A DNA stretch of 64,000 nucleotides, taken from positions 1 through 64,000 of the forward strand of contig JARYLV010000004.1 of the NCBI GenBank assembly GCA_029907465.1, written 5' to 3'. A program made the translations under genes and the position numbers. This DNA comes from Methanomassiliicoccales archaeon. GTDB taxonomy: Archaea > Thermoplasmatota > Thermoplasmata > Methanomassiliicoccales > JACIVX01. The notes beneath the pieces were generated by a model that had not been told where the DNA came from, did no database searches, and was given only the letters and a program-made list of their open reading frames with translations. The stretch's first letter is position 1; each line of letters begins with the position of its first letter. Shown piece after piece: positions 1 through 8,732 of this stretch.

Positions 1-238
1 GGGCAGTATTGGAGCGGGAAGAAATGTCGTCATGGAAATTTTCGAGGAGGAGTATCGAGAGGGGATGGACATGGAAGCCGCTATACTGCTCGGTCTCAAG
101 GCCCTGAAGAAAGCGACTGAAGAGGAAAAACTCAATCCAAAAGCAGTGGAGATCGGGATCGTCAGGCGCGGAGAGAAGTTCAGGCGTATGGAGGAGTCAG
201 AAGTCGAGGCATACGTTGAAAAGGCAAACGCATTGTAA
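1..238 (+). CDS. psmA: Proteasome alpha subunit, C-terminal fragment
   Basis: The gene enters from the left edge, so only about 78 C-terminal residues are present (reading frame from base 2). The segment begins [18 protein letters not shown], which matches the family signature (AIGxGRxxVxExFExEY) before the last long helices of archaeal 20S alpha subunits. Alpha subunits form the outer rings that gate the proteolytic chamber. The stop at 236-238 lies 11 nt before the SBDS start, as in the conserved archaeal psmA-SBDS-exosome operon. The true start lies outside the window. Confidence 0.93.
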   Translation, partial: GSIGAGRNVVMEIFEEEYREGMDMEAAILLGLKALKKATEEEKLNPKAVEIGIVRRGEKFRRMEESEVEAYVEKANAL

Positions 239-249
239 CCGGGGTGCAG

Positions 250-945
250 ATGGTCGACATTGAGGAAGCGATTATCGCTCGTCTCGAATCCCACGGCGAG
301 ACCTTCGAGATTCTCATCGATCCGAAAGTTGTCAACTTAATCAGGGAAGGGAAGGAGGTCGAACTAACCGACTACATGGTAATTGACGAGATCTTTCGCA
401 ATGCTAGAAAAGGTACGCATCCCTCGGAAGAGAAGATTAAGGAAGTCTTCGGAACGACCGATCCTGTTGAAGTTGCGAAGCAGATTATTCTCAAAGGCGA
501 AGTGCAGCTTACGACTCAGCAACGCAGGGAAATGCAAGAAAGCAAGCGGAAGAGAATTATTGCGGAGATCGCGAGAAATGCGATAAACCCGCAGACAGGA
601 GCACCCCATCCGCCTCAGAGAATCGAACTGGCAATGGAGGAGGCAAGAGTTCATATCGATCCGTTCAAGCCGGTTGAGGTGCAGGTGAAAGCAGTTCTTG
701 ATGCATTGCGGCCAATCATTCCAATTCGATTCGACAAAGTGAGGATTGCTGTCAGACTTTCTGGCGATGAATATGGTCGGTGTTATGAGGACATAACGCA
801 GATGGGAAAGATTACAAGGGAGGAGTGGCAACCGAATGGCAGCTGGATCGGTATTGTCGAGCTCCCTGCCGGAATGAGAGATGAGTTTTTAAATCGCCTC
901 AATGAAAAAACAAGGGGTAATGTTGAGACGAAGATCCTCAAGTGA
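250..945 (+). CDS. sdo1: Ribosome maturation protein SBDS (Sdo1 homologue)
   Basis: This 231-residue protein matches SBDS throughout. The N-terminal FYSH domain includes [16 protein letters not shown], the middle helical domain contains [17 protein letters not shown], and a C-terminal ferredoxin-like domain runs from about residue 160. In archaea and eukaryotes SBDS acts with EF-2-like GTPases in 60S/50S subunit maturation, and in archaea it sits next to the exosome genes. I chose the ATG at 250 because the GGGGTG at 241-246 is a good ribosome binding site for it. An in-frame GTG at 244 is the alternative. Confidence 0.95.
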   Translation: MVDIEEAIIARLESHGETFEILIDPKVVNLIREGKEVELTDYMVIDEIFRNARKGTHPSEEKIKEVFGTTDPVEVAKQIILKGEVQLTTQQRREMQESKRKRIIAEIARNAINPQTGAPHPPQRIELAMEEARVHIDPFKPVEVQVKAVLDALRPIIPIRFDKVRIAVRLSGDEYGRCYEDITQMGKITREEWQPNGSWIGIVELPAGMRDEFLNRLNEKTRGNVETKILK

Positions 946-976
946 ATTGTTTAGGATTGAAAATTATCATGATAAA

Positions 977-1732
977 ATGAAAGCGAGACACGAGAATATG
1001 AAAGAAAGTGAAAGAGATTTCAATAAAGAAAAGGAGAGCTTGGCGAAGCCCATCAGGGAAATTGTCGTTCCTGGCGATTTGCTTGATTCCGGGAGGCTCA
1101 AGCCGGGTGATGGAACATACGTATCAGACGGAAAAATCTATGCCTCTCAGCTCGGGATTAAGAGTATCAAATCAAATTTTGTCAACGTCATTCCTTTGGG
1201 AGGCCCCTACATCCCGTCGCCTGGAGACACTGTTATAGGTAAGATTGTTGATATAGGCCCGTCGAATTGGCTTGTCGATATCAATTCTCCCTATCCTGCT
1301 CCCTTACACGTCACCGAGGTACCATGGAAGGTGGAATTTGGAGACACTGCACGGTATCTCAATGTCGGTGATACCATCCTCGCGAAGGTTTTGCTCGTCG
1401 ATGAGACCAAGAGGGTTCAGGTTACGATGAAAGAGCAAGGTTTGAGGAAATTGCAAGGTGGTCAAGTTATCGATATATCTCACAGCAAAGTGCCACGCGT
1501 TATCGGTAAGGGCGGCTCGATGATACAGATGATTAAGAGCCTTACAAATTGCAGGATTTTTGTAGGACAGAACGGGAGGATTTGGTTGGATGGGGATATT
1601 GAGAATATCGTTTATGCTATCCGAGCAATTAAGATGATTGAAGAAGGAGCTCAAACACTTCGTTTGACTGAAAGAGTAAAGGAGTATCTTGAGTCGATGG
1701 TACGCTCTGGCATGAACGGAAAGCAACAATGA
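977..1732 (+). CDS. rrp4: Exosome complex RNA-binding protein Rrp4
   Basis: Rrp4 is the S1/KH cap subunit of the archaeal RNA exosome and feeds RNA to the Rrp41/Rrp42 ring. With the ATG at 977 the protein has 251 residues. An N-terminal domain begins near IVVPGDLLDSG (about residues 30-40), an S1 domain follows around residues 83-150, and a KH domain carries the GKGG loop at 177-180. The start is uncertain: an ATG at 902 would overlap SBDS, an ATG at 998 is also possible, and none has a clear ribosome binding site. The gene lies between SBDS and rrp41, the standard archaeal order. Confidence 0.93.
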   Translation: MKARHENMKESERDFNKEKESLAKPIREIVVPGDLLDSGRLKPGDGTYVSDGKIYASQLGIKSIKSNFVNVIPLGGPYIPSPGDTVIGKIVDIGPSNWLVDINSPYPAPLHVTEVPWKVEFGDTARYLNVGDTILAKVLLVDETKRVQVTMKEQGLRKLQGGQVIDISHSKVPRVIGKGGSMIQMIKSLTNCRIFVGQNGRIWLDGDIENIVYAIRAIKMIEEGAQTLRLTERVKEYLESMVRSGMNGKQQ

Positions 1733-1753
1733 TGTGTCACTGATGGTGATTTT

Positions 1754-2518
1754 ATGGAGGCAATAAGGTTGATTGATGAAAACGGCTTGAGGGTTGACGG
1801 TAGGAAGGTAGATGAACTCAGGCCTATCAGGATAGAGGCAGGTGTTCTGAAAAGGGCCGACGGCTCTGCCTACGTGGAATGGGGAAAAAACAAGGTGATT
1901 GCGGCTGTTTATGGTCCACGGGAGTGTCATCCCAGGCATCTGCAAGATCCGTCGAAAGCACTTGTTCAATGCAGGTATAACATGATCGCATTTTCTGTGA
2001 TGGAACGAAAAAGGCCGGGACCAGACCGGAGATCTGTTGAGATCTCGAAGATTATTGCAGAAGCCCTTGAATACGTGATTTTCACAGAATACTTCCCGCG
2101 TACATCGATTGACATCTACATTGAGATTTTGCAGGCAAATGCTGGCACGCGGTGCGCGGGCCTTACAGCAGCCTCTGTGGCACTTGCTGACGCCGGCGTA
2201 CCGATGAAGGACTTAGTTCCTGCTGTTGCCGTCGGGAAGGTTGACAATCAGGTCGTTCTCGATCTGAGTAAGGAGGAAGATAATCACGGTCAGGCAGATC
2301 TCCCGATGGCGATCATTCCGAGGACTGGTGAGGTCTTGCTCATGCAGATGGACGGTCACATGACTATCGAAGAATTTAATAAGGCAATTGACTTGGGCTA
2401 TAAAGCCTGCGAGAAGATTTATCAACTGCAGAAGGACGCGTTGAGGCGAAGGTACGCAGTAGAAGAGATCGAGGCGTTTGAAGAAGGGCAGCACGCGCAA
2501 AGTACGATGGAGGAGTAA
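1754..2518 (+). CDS. rrp41: Exosome complex exonuclease Rrp41
   Basis: This 254-residue RNase PH-like protein is the catalytic phosphorolytic subunit of the exosome hexamer. The Arg pair R92-R93 (GPDRRS) matches the RNA/phosphate-binding arginines. D176 and D182 in [11 protein letters not shown] match the acidic residues of active Rrp41 proteins, so the subunit should be catalytic. The C-terminal tail (from about 225) is rich in Glu and Arg, as usual. The stop is followed after 2 nt by the Rrp42 start, so the two ring subunits are translated together. Confidence 0.96.
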   Translation: MEAIRLIDENGLRVDGRKVDELRPIRIEAGVLKRADGSAYVEWGKNKVIAAVYGPRECHPRHLQDPSKALVQCRYNMIAFSVMERKRPGPDRRSVEISKIIAEALEYVIFTEYFPRTSIDIYIEILQANAGTRCAGLTAASVALADAGVPMKDLVPAVAVGKVDNQVVLDLSKEEDNHGQADLPMAIIPRTGEVLLMQMDGHMTIEEFNKAIDLGYKACEKIYQLQKDALRRRYAVEEIEAFEEGQHAQSTMEE

Positions 2519-2520
2519 AA

Positions 2521-3294
2521 ATGGCACGCTCAGTGATGTCAGAGATTAAAAAGGATCATATTCATAGGCTCCTTGCGCGAGGAAAGAGGGTTGACGGGCG
2601 AAACTGGGATGAATTCAGGGAGATCACGATTCAGACGAATTTCACCGAGACCGCGGAAGGTTCTGCCAGAGTCAGGTTAGGCAATACCGACGTGCTAGTC
2701 GGTGTAAAAATGGAAACGGGGATCCCCTTCCCCGATACACCAGACAAGGGGGTTCTTGCAACAAACGCGGAGCTCATTCCATTAGCTTCACCGACTTTCG
2801 AGCCAGGTCCCCCTGATGAGAATGCGATCGAACTTGCCCGTGTTGTTGATAGGGGCATACGCGAAAGCGAAATGATTGATCTCGACGCGCTATGCATTGT
2901 GCCGAACGAAGAGGTCTGGATTTGCTTTGTTGATATCTACGTATTGGATTACGATGGAAATCTTTTCGACGCTTCATTTCTGGGAGCGGTCGCTGCACTT
3001 AAGTCAACAGTTGTACCAGCTTCGCGATACGGGAAAGGGGAGGACTTCAAGCTGCCGATCAAGTGCCTTCCCATGTCCGTAACTGCCGTTCAAATAGAAA
3101 ATTCTATATTGGTTGACCCGACTCTCGATGAAGAAAAGGTCGCTGCCGCGCGTCTCACCGTGACGACGGATGAAAATGGCGACATCAGAGCCATGCAAAA
3201 GGGCCTGAAGGGATCACTCACAATCGATCAGATAAAAAAGATTATCGAGACCTCTCAGCGTCTCGGAAAGGAATTGAGAAAATTAGTTGGGTGA
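2521..3294 (+). CDS. rrp42: Exosome complex component Rrp42 (non-catalytic)
   Basis: A 257-residue RNase PH-fold protein that forms the hexameric exosome ring with Rrp41. It has the RNase PH core (GKRVDGRNWDEFREITI near residue 20, then VRLGNTDVLVGVKME) and the long form typical of Rrp42. The segment NTDVLVGVKMETGIPFPDTP and the absence of the Rrp41-type DNHGQADLP motif fit the inactive, structural subunit. The gene starts 2 nt after rrp41. Its stop overlaps possible starts of the L37Ae gene. Confidence 0.96.
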   Translation: MARSVMSEIKKDHIHRLLARGKRVDGRNWDEFREITIQTNFTETAEGSARVRLGNTDVLVGVKMETGIPFPDTPDKGVLATNAELIPLASPTFEPGPPDENAIELARVVDRGIRESEMIDLDALCIVPNEEVWICFVDIYVLDYDGNLFDASFLGAVAALKSTVVPASRYGKGEDFKLPIKCLPMSVTAVQIENSILVDPTLDEEKVAAARLTVTTDENGDIRAMQKGLKGSLTIDQIKKIIETSQRLGKELRKLVG

Positions 3295-3299
3295 TGAGA

Positions 3300-3575
3300 A
3301 TGTCCAGGGGTACTGAGAAGGTAGGAACAGCTGGAAGATTCGGTGCGAGGTACGGCGTGCGTGTCAGGAAGTTGATCAGAGATATCGAGAAACTTCAGAG
3401 GAATAAGTACGAATGCCCAAATTGCCATCATATCAGCGTAAGGAGATTGGCTTCAGGTATCTGGGTCTGTCGCCATTGTGAAATGAAATTTGCCGCCAGC
3501 GCTTATTCGCCGGTCACGAGAAAGATTGTATCTGAGGAAGCCATGCTTGAAGAGAGTACAAAAGGAGGTAGTTGA
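3300..3575 (+). CDS. rpl37ae: 50S ribosomal protein L37Ae (eL43)
   Basis: A small basic zinc-ribbon ribosomal protein. It starts SRGTEKVGTAGRFGARYG, the family N-terminus, and has two zinc knuckles, CPNC and CRHC, about 17 residues apart. GTG at 3291, ATG at 3294 and ATG at 3300 are all in frame. I prefer 3300 because the protein family begins at this Met and GGTGAT lies just upstream. The gene sits between the exosome and rpoP genes, as in many euryarchaea. Confidence 0.93.
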   Translation: MSRGTEKVGTAGRFGARYGVRVRKLIRDIEKLQRNKYECPNCHHISVRRLASGIWVCRHCEMKFAASAYSPVTRKIVSEEAMLEESTKGGS

Positions 3576-3576
3576 G

Positions 3577-3711
3577 ATGTACAAATGTGGGAAATGTAAC
3601 AAACCGATTCATTCTAACGTCAATACCGTGGGCATTCAGTGTGAGGCATGCGGTTCCAAGATCTTCTATAAAGAAAGGCCAAACGTGAAAAAAGTGATTA
3701 AGGCAAAATAG
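3577..3711 (+). CDS. rpoP: DNA-directed RNA polymerase subunit P
   Basis: A 44-residue zinc-binding subunit of archaeal RNA polymerase, equivalent to eukaryotic Rpb12. The motif CGKC near the N-terminus and CEACGSKI in the middle supply the four Cys ligands. The family-typical ending YKERPNVKKVIKAK is present. The strong ribosome binding site AAAGGAGGT at 3561-3569 fixes the start at 3577, one base after the L37Ae stop. The protein is very short but full length for the family. Confidence 0.95.
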   Translation: MYKCGKCNKPIHSNVNTVGIQCEACGSKIFYKERPNVKKVIKAK

Positions 3712-3724
3712 GATCGGAATCGAA

Positions 3725-3967
3725 ATGCACAAAGCCACACTGAGACTTTTTTCCCCGAAGGCGGATGTTGTTTACGGTGCCATTTCTCCGGAGATAGGAA
3801 GAGAAATACCGAGGACGAGGGTTCAATCGCGTTTCAATCGGAACGAACTCGTCCTTGAAATTCAGGCTACCGATCTTTCTGCCTTAAGAGCGGCCATCAA
3901 TTCCTATCTTAGATGGATGAAATTGGCAGAAGATGTTTCAACGACGATAGGTGAGTCATATGGATGA
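3725..3967 (+). CDS. pcc1: KEOPS complex subunit Pcc1
   Basis: An 80-residue protein with the Pcc1 pattern: a beta-hairpin start (HKATLRLFS), the central PEIGREIPRTRVQSRF, and the C-terminal helix LRAAINSYLRWMKLAEDV. Pcc1 is the dimerisation subunit of KEOPS, which makes the t6A modification of ANN-decoding tRNAs. The gene overlaps the prefoldin beta start by 8 nt. This rpoP-pcc1-pfdB order is a common archaeal arrangement. Confidence 0.9.
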   Translation: MHKATLRLFSPKADVVYGAISPEIGREIPRTRVQSRFNRNELVLEIQATDLSALRAAINSYLRWMKLAEDVSTTIGESYG

Positions 3968-4322
3968 ATTGAGTCCGAAACTTCAAAATCAAATCGCACA
4001 GTTCCAGCAGCTGCAGCAGCAGCTACAAGCGGTTCTCACTCAGAAATTTCAGATGGAGGCACAGTTGAGGGAAATTGAACGAACGCTAGAGGAACTTGGC
4101 AAAGTGACGGATGATGTCCCGATCTATAAGAGTGTTGGCTCATTGTTAATCAGGGCGAAAGATAAGGAAAGTGTTGTCAAGGAGATTCAGGAAGACAAGG
4201 AAACACTGGAGATCAGGGTCAAGACCCTCGATCGCCAAGAAAAAGCCCTTCGAGAACGTTATCAAACACTGCAGGACCAGATTTCCAGGGCCCTTGGTGC
4301 AAAACAAGAAACAGCTGGATGA
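3960..4322 (+). CDS. pfdB: Prefoldin beta subunit
   Basis: A 120-residue chaperone subunit made of two long coiled-coil helices (residues about 5-45 and 75-115, rich in Gln, Glu and Arg) joined by a beta-hairpin segment (DDVPIYKSVGSLLIRAKDK), which is the prefoldin beta signature. Prefoldin hands unfolded proteins to the thermosome. The ATG at 3960 has AGGTGA 5 nt upstream. An in-frame GTG at 3951 is less likely. This is the last gene of the operon and is followed by a T-rich terminator. Confidence 0.94.
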   Translation: MDELSPKLQNQIAQFQQLQQQLQAVLTQKFQMEAQLREIERTLEELGKVTDDVPIYKSVGSLLIRAKDKESVVKEIQEDKETLEIRVKTLDRQEKALRERYQTLQDQISRALGAKQETAG

Positions 4323-4339
4323 TCGATCGCTGGATCACT

Positions 4340-4358
4340 TAATTTTTTCTTTTTTATT
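4340..4358 (+). terminator. T-tract terminator after pfdB
   Basis: About 20 nt after the prefoldin stop the coding strand reads AATTTTTTCTTTTTTATT, two runs of six T separated by one C. Archaeal transcription often ends at such oligo-T tracts without a hairpin. It lies at the end of the proteasome/exosome operon, where termination is expected. No stem was seen upstream. Confidence 0.6.
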
Positions 4359-4445
4359 CATCAGTCAAGTGTTCTGTTTGAATGCAACAATCATTTAGTC
4401 AAAGCGAACAGAGGTGGAGGCTCTTATCTCTGAGGCCTTATTAGA

Positions 4446-5462
4446 TTGTCGACCTCGAAAGATGCATATATCCCATCGACACTCCTCGGATTTTGCATGC
4501 TAAACGCGATCGTGCAGAGACTCCAGATTGGAAAGAAATTGATTCTTCTCCATGGCAATGCAGATCCTGATGCTCTCGGCTGTGCTTTTGCGATCTGTCG
4601 GTGTTTTCCGGAGGCAACCATCATAGCACCAGGTGGGCTCGATCGGATATCAAAGATCATCGCGGAAAAATTGAATATCACGGTTTTCGAGACGATCGAT
4701 CTATCTGATTACGATACATTCGTTGTTGTCGATACCTCTTCTCCTGACCAGCTAGACATCTCGCTACCATCCCCGGAAAAGTGCATTGTGATCGACCATC
4801 ACGCGTTCTCAGACCGATGGTCAAATTGTCTTTATTACTGTGACGATTCTAAGAGAAGTTGCGCGGAAATCGTTTTCGAAATGCTCAAAACAGCGAGGAT
4901 CGAAATCACTCGAGATGTCGGTCTAGCGCTTTTATCGGGAATGTTGACGGATAGCGGGCACTTCGCATTCGCCACTCCATCTTTGCTCAGGGACTTCGCT
5001 GATATCATGGAGAAAGCAAACATCAATATGGACGAGGTTACAAGTTTCATCGACATTGAGCCCGATATATCCGAGAGAATTTCACAGCTCAAGGGCGCTC
5101 AACGCTTGAGGTTCGAGAGAACGAACGGTTATATTGTTGCGATCTCCCACGGTAGCGCCTTTGAGAGTTCAGTGTGCAAATCGCTGATTATGCTCGGCGC
5201 TGATGTGGCATTCGTTGGATCGCAAAGAAACGAGTCTTTTAGGGTCAGTGCGAGGGCGAGGCCAGAAATTGTTAGGAAGGGACTGCACCTGGGAAAAATG
5301 CTTGAGGACATTGGGACGGAGACTTCGAATGACGGAGGAGGGCATGGGGGTGCTGCTGGACTGATGGGGGTCGGTGATATAGAGGCAATTCTGAATATTT
5401 GCATGCAACGTGCTCTTGACTTTTTGAGAAGGCTTGAGCAGCCTACGCTCGCTAAACGGTAA
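4446..5462 (+). CDS. DHH-family phosphoesterase (RecJ-like/NrnA-like)
   Basis: A 338-residue protein with the DHH/DHHA1 architecture. Motif I is HGNADPDALG (36-45), D96 is in VVVDTSS, DHH is at 117-119, MLTDSGHFAFAT lies near 166-177, and the DHHA1 glycine motif GGGHGGAAG is at 297-305. These residues bind Mn2+ for cleavage of phosphodiesters. Substrates in the family include nanoRNA, cyclic dinucleotides, pAp and single-stranded DNA, and I cannot choose among them. The start is uncertain: TTG at 4446 was used, and ATG at 4497 would shorten it by 17 residues. It converges on tyrS with a 9-nt gap. Confidence 0.85.
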   Translation: MSTSKDAYIPSTLLGFCMLNAIVQRLQIGKKLILLHGNADPDALGCAFAICRCFPEATIIAPGGLDRISKIIAEKLNITVFETIDLSDYDTFVVVDTSSPDQLDISLPSPEKCIVIDHHAFSDRWSNCLYYCDDSKRSCAEIVFEMLKTARIEITRDVGLALLSGMLTDSGHFAFATPSLLRDFADIMEKANINMDEVTSFIDIEPDISERISQLKGAQRLRFERTNGYIVAISHGSAFESSVCKSLIMLGADVAFVGSQRNESFRVSARARPEIVRKGLHLGKMLEDIGTETSNDGGGHGGAAGLMGVGDIEAILNICMQRALDFLRRLEQPTLAKR

Positions 5463-5471
5463 AAACTCAAA

Positions 5472-6521
5472 TCAACGCATCTCGGCAATGATCTTGCGCA
5501 TTGCTTCGAGCTTATCAGGTTTCCTCTCAAAATATTCTCTCACAGGTCGCAGGATCTCGATGAGAGCTTCGCCCGCCCCGTTCTTCAGGTCCATTGGATG
5601 GATTTGTGAGGAGGCGTAGGCCTTTTCAAGATCATCGTAACTTGAGAAGCTAATAGGGCCGCCATACTTACTTGGTCGGTCGATCGTGACGTCCTTTTTC
5701 TGGTTAAAGATCACATATTTATAAAGAAGGAGAATCGGATTCCCTTCAACTTCAGGTGGGCAAAATGCCTTTCCGATTTTTCTTTTGATGTCTTCAGGAG
5801 GATCATGGATAAGAATGCCGCTGTCAGGATCACTTTTTGACATCTTCGACGCGATCGGATCCATCCTATTTCCACCGCGGAGGCCCGGCAGTAGTGGCGT
5901 ATGTAAGGCAATCGGCTTCTTCCACCCTAGTCTTTCAGCAGCCTCGCGTGCGAGCATGTGAGCCCGACGCTGATCCATACCCGCATAGGCAACGTCGACA
6001 TTGAGTTCAAAAATATCAGCTGCCTGCATTAGGGGGTACATCACCTTTGATGAATCCAGGTCAGCCTCCTCCTCCTGCCTGCCCATTATCGTCATGGCCC
6101 TTTTGATTCTTGTAAGCGTCGAGACCTTGCCGATTCTGATGACCTTCTCCCAATACGAGATATTTGACATAATCTCCGACGCCAGACGGAATTTGACTTT
6201 GTTCTTTTCAATGCCGAGCGCTTCAAAGCAGTCTTCCATGTATCGGGCACATATCCTTATTTTCTCAACGTCCCCCGTTAATTTATCGTTGATGAAAGCA
6301 TGCCAGTCTGCGAAAAAAATCGTAAATTTGAACCCTGCATTAATGAAATCAATGATCTTGTTTGCGCAGATCATCCATCCGATGTGCACAAGTCCAGATG
6401 GTTCGAATCCGATATATGCATGCGGGGATGTCTCTGTTTCAAGTAAATTCCTTAATTCTTCTTTCGTCACGACTTCCTCTGCATTCTTCGTCACGATTTC
6501 GTAGCGAGTTCCTGCGTCCAT
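5472..6521 (-). CDS. tyrS: Tyrosine--tRNA ligase (archaeal type)
   Basis: A class I synthetase of 349 residues. The HIGH-type motif HIGW is at residues 46-49 and the KMSKS loop is intact at 226-230 (ASKMSKSDPDSG). The compact length, lacking the C-terminal S4-like domain of bacterial TyrRS, and the tail NGAGEALIEILRPVREYFE are typical of archaeal and eukaryotic TyrRS. I used the ATG at 6521. An upstream TTG at 6530 is also in frame. A TATA-like ATTTATTAG on the minus strand (6567-6577) lies about 50 bp upstream. Confidence 0.95.
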   Translation of the reverse strand: MDAGTRYEIVTKNAEEVVTKEELRNLLETETSPHAYIGFEPSGLVHIGWMICANKIIDFINAGFKFTIFFADWHAFINDKLTGDVEKIRICARYMEDCFEALGIEKNKVKFRLASEIMSNISYWEKVIRIGKVSTLTRIKRAMTIMGRQEEEADLDSSKVMYPLMQAADIFELNVDVAYAGMDQRRAHMLAREAAERLGWKKPIALHTPLLPGLRGGNRMDPIASKMSKSDPDSGILIHDPPEDIKRKIGKAFCPPEVEGNPILLLYKYVIFNQKKDVTIDRPSKYGGPISFSSYDDLEKAYASSQIHPMDLKNGAGEALIEILRPVREYFERKPDKLEAMRKIIAEMR

Positions 6522-6752
6522 GTGGTTCAATGCGAGAAATCATTCATCCTAAAAAAACATTTGTGCTAATAAATTGTGATTAAGACCAGCTATTTTGATC
6601 GAAATAGGGTTGCAGGGGGTATTAAGAGGTTGGATTCATGCTGGCTTCTATTTAACAGATTTCATTGCACTTTCCGCAGAATATAAAATGTTTCAATCCT
6701 GGATACCCAAAAATTGAATTGTAAAATGAAATGGGGGATGTCGGGATGAGGA

Positions 6753-7037
6753 TTATCCACCCGCGGTTACTGGGAAGACTGAAATCACATCCCCGTCCTT
6801 GATCTCGGTCTGGAGGCCATTTATGTGTCTGATGTTCCGTCCGTTGACAAGGATATAAATAAGATCGGAAATCTGGGAGCCCTTAGGGTAAAGGATTTTT
6901 GAAATTTTGTCGCCGTATTTATCGACCAGCGCTCCCAAAAAGTCTTGCACTGTTGTCCCATTGGTTTCAATCCTGGCCTCAGTTGTTCCAATTGAAGACG
7001 CGATGTGTCCGAAAGTCTTGAAGATGACCTTGACCAT
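6753..7037 (-). CDS. MoaD/ThiS-like beta-grasp protein
   Basis: A 94-residue ubiquitin-like protein ending in VTAGG, the diglycine tail that is adenylated or thiocarboxylated in the MoaD/ThiS/SAMP family. The beta-grasp pattern is clear (VKVIFKTFGHI at the start, ILVNGRNIRHING, then GDVISVFPVTAGG). It may carry sulfur for molybdopterin, thiamine or tRNA thiolation, or act as a protein modifier. No MoaE or E1-like gene is nearby. It starts 26 nt after the stop of the upstream flavoprotein gene on the same strand, so the two are probably co-transcribed. Confidence 0.85.
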   Translation of the reverse strand: MVKVIFKTFGHIASSIGTTEARIETNGTTVQDFLGALVDKYGDKISKILYPKGSQISDLIYILVNGRNIRHINGLQTEIKDGDVISVFPVTAGG

Positions 7038-7063
7038 GTCTTCCCCTTTTTGTCCCCTATTGA

Positions 7064-8413
7064 TTATAGCTTTTTCGCCGCATCTTCAGCAGCGAGGTTG
7101 ACAACGTCCATGACCATCGACGTGGGCGGGCAATACGCGTTCTCGAAGGCCGCGACAAATTCCTCGACAGTCGTCCCCTTCACAATAGCAGCTGTCAGCC
7201 AGTTGACTCGTCCAGTAATCTCTTCTCCGCCAACCATCTGCGATCCAATTATCTTATGAGTATCCTTATCAACGAGGATCTTGACTGTGAGTTTCTTTCC
7301 ACCAGGGTAGTATCGAGCTCTCGTGAGACCAGTTGCCTTGCCTTCGACAACGTTGAGGCCATAATATTCCGCAAGTCCTTTCGACAGTCCCGTTCCACCT
7401 GCTTCCAGTTCGCCGATCTTGCTGATGAACGCGCTTAGTACCCCGGGATAAAAGGCATATCCTCCAGCTGCATTGATACCGGCCACACGTCCTTGTCTCA
7501 CCGCACTTGATCCTAACTGGCTCATCGTCGGCCCGGGTACAACAGCGCTTTCAACCATGATCACATCACCAGCAAGGTAAACATCCTTGACGAGCCTACC
7601 TTTCTTGTATGGTTGTAATGTTGGGCTGACCCTGACGGCGCCCAGTGGGCCGATATCGAGACCGAGCATGTTGGGGATCTCTAGATTGGCCCTAACGCCA
7701 GTCGCCATTATCACGAAGTCACATGGATACTCCTTATTCCCCGCGATAACCTTTTCGACCTTACCGTTACCTTTAATCCCGCCAATTGGCGTGTTGAGTA
7801 CAAACTTGATGCCCTGTTGCTCGCAATAGTCCTGAACGAGCTTTGCCATATCTGCGTCGAAAATTCTTGGAATCACCTGGGGGAACATTTCGATGACAGT
7901 CACGTCAAGCCCAGCATGTTTCAGGGCGATTGCCATTTCCAGGCCAATGACACCTGCGCCCGCGACGACGACCGATTTCGCGTTTTTCATCGCATTTTGA
8001 ATCGCTTTGCCATCCGCGATGTTTCTGACGGTGAAGACACCAGGCAAATTGATGCCCTCTACGGGTGGGATGAATACTGTTCCTCCTGTGGCGATAACTA
8101 GAGCATCAAAGGCGTGTTCCTTTCCGTCCGAAGTGGTGACTATTTTCTTCTCAAGATCGACGCCGGTCACCTTTGTCTTTGTGTGAACAATAATGTTTCT
8201 TTCCTTTTTGTAAAACTCCGGCGTATGCATCACAATCGACTCGAAGTCCTTGATTTTCCCTTCCAATACAAATGGAATCGCACAGGGAGAATAGGCGATG
8301 TATTCGTCCTCTGTAAAAACGCTAATTTCAGCATCCTTGTTGTTCTCCCTCGCGGTTGAAGCCGCGGTCATCCCCGCAGCGCCACTACCTATAACAATGA
8401 TCCTCCTACCCAT
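7064..8413 (-). CDS. FAD-dependent CoA-disulfide reductase/NADH oxidase-like protein
   Basis: A 449-residue member of the single-cysteine pyridine nucleotide-disulfide oxidoreductases. The FAD-binding GSGAAG is at residues 9-14, the redox-active Cys44 is in YSPCAIPF, the NAD(P)H-binding GAGVIG is at 152-157, the second FAD motif VYLAGDV is present, and a dimerisation domain ends in NAYCPPTSMVMDVV. Family members reduce CoA disulfide, persulfides/polysulfide or O2, and sequence alone does not separate these. The ATG at 8413 follows GAGGGTTGG and matches the conserved N-terminus. The ORF also allows a TTG at 8422. Confidence 0.88.
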   Translation of the reverse strand: MGRRIIVIGSGAAGMTAASTARENNKDAEISVFTEDEYIAYSPCAIPFVLEGKIKDFESIVMHTPEFYKKERNIIVHTKTKVTGVDLEKKIVTTSDGKEHAFDALVIATGGTVFIPPVEGINLPGVFTVRNIADGKAIQNAMKNAKSVVVAGAGVIGLEMAIALKHAGLDVTVIEMFPQVIPRIFDADMAKLVQDYCEQQGIKFVLNTPIGGIKGNGKVEKVIAGNKEYPCDFVIMATGVRANLEIPNMLGLDIGPLGAVRVSPTLQPYKKGRLVKDVYLAGDVIMVESAVVPGPTMSQLGSSAVRQGRVAGINAAGGYAFYPGVLSAFISKIGELEAGGTGLSKGLAEYYGLNVVEGKATGLTRARYYPGGKKLTVKILVDKDTHKIIGSQMVGGEEITGRVNWLTAAIVKGTTVEEFVAAFENAYCPPTSMVMDVVNLAAEDAAKKL

Positions 8414-8732
8414 TGAAACCAACCCTCTTGCGGGGAGATTACACCAATTCTATTAATACATTTCCAAAATCGACGTTGTATTTTTTTCGAAAAACTCAGG
8501 AAATTTTGCAATCAGAGAAGCGTTGCAAAAAGTTACCTTGTGTAATACTTAGCTTCAATGTCTTATTTTTGTTTTTTCGAAAGAACTCTCACCTGCAGTG
8601 ATCTTTTCTTCAATAAGCACTCTCATTCATAGCGTCTGTTCTCATTAGCGATATTTCATTACTAATTTGCATGTTCGAGTCTCTGTAGTTTGTTAAACAA
8701 ACTGATGGTATGAAAAGGCTTATTTTATCAAG
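8414..8732. other. AT-rich divergent intergenic region with a repeated palindromic motif
   Basis: This gap separates the minus-strand flavoprotein gene from the plus-strand radical SAM gene and should hold both promoters. TATTAATA at 8450-8457 is a minus-strand TATA candidate, and TTATTTTATC at about 8719-8728 is one for the plus strand. Two copies of a TTTTTTCGAAA-RAACTC-like motif (8482-8497 and 8572-8588) lie between them. No coding region was found. Confidence 0.5.
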
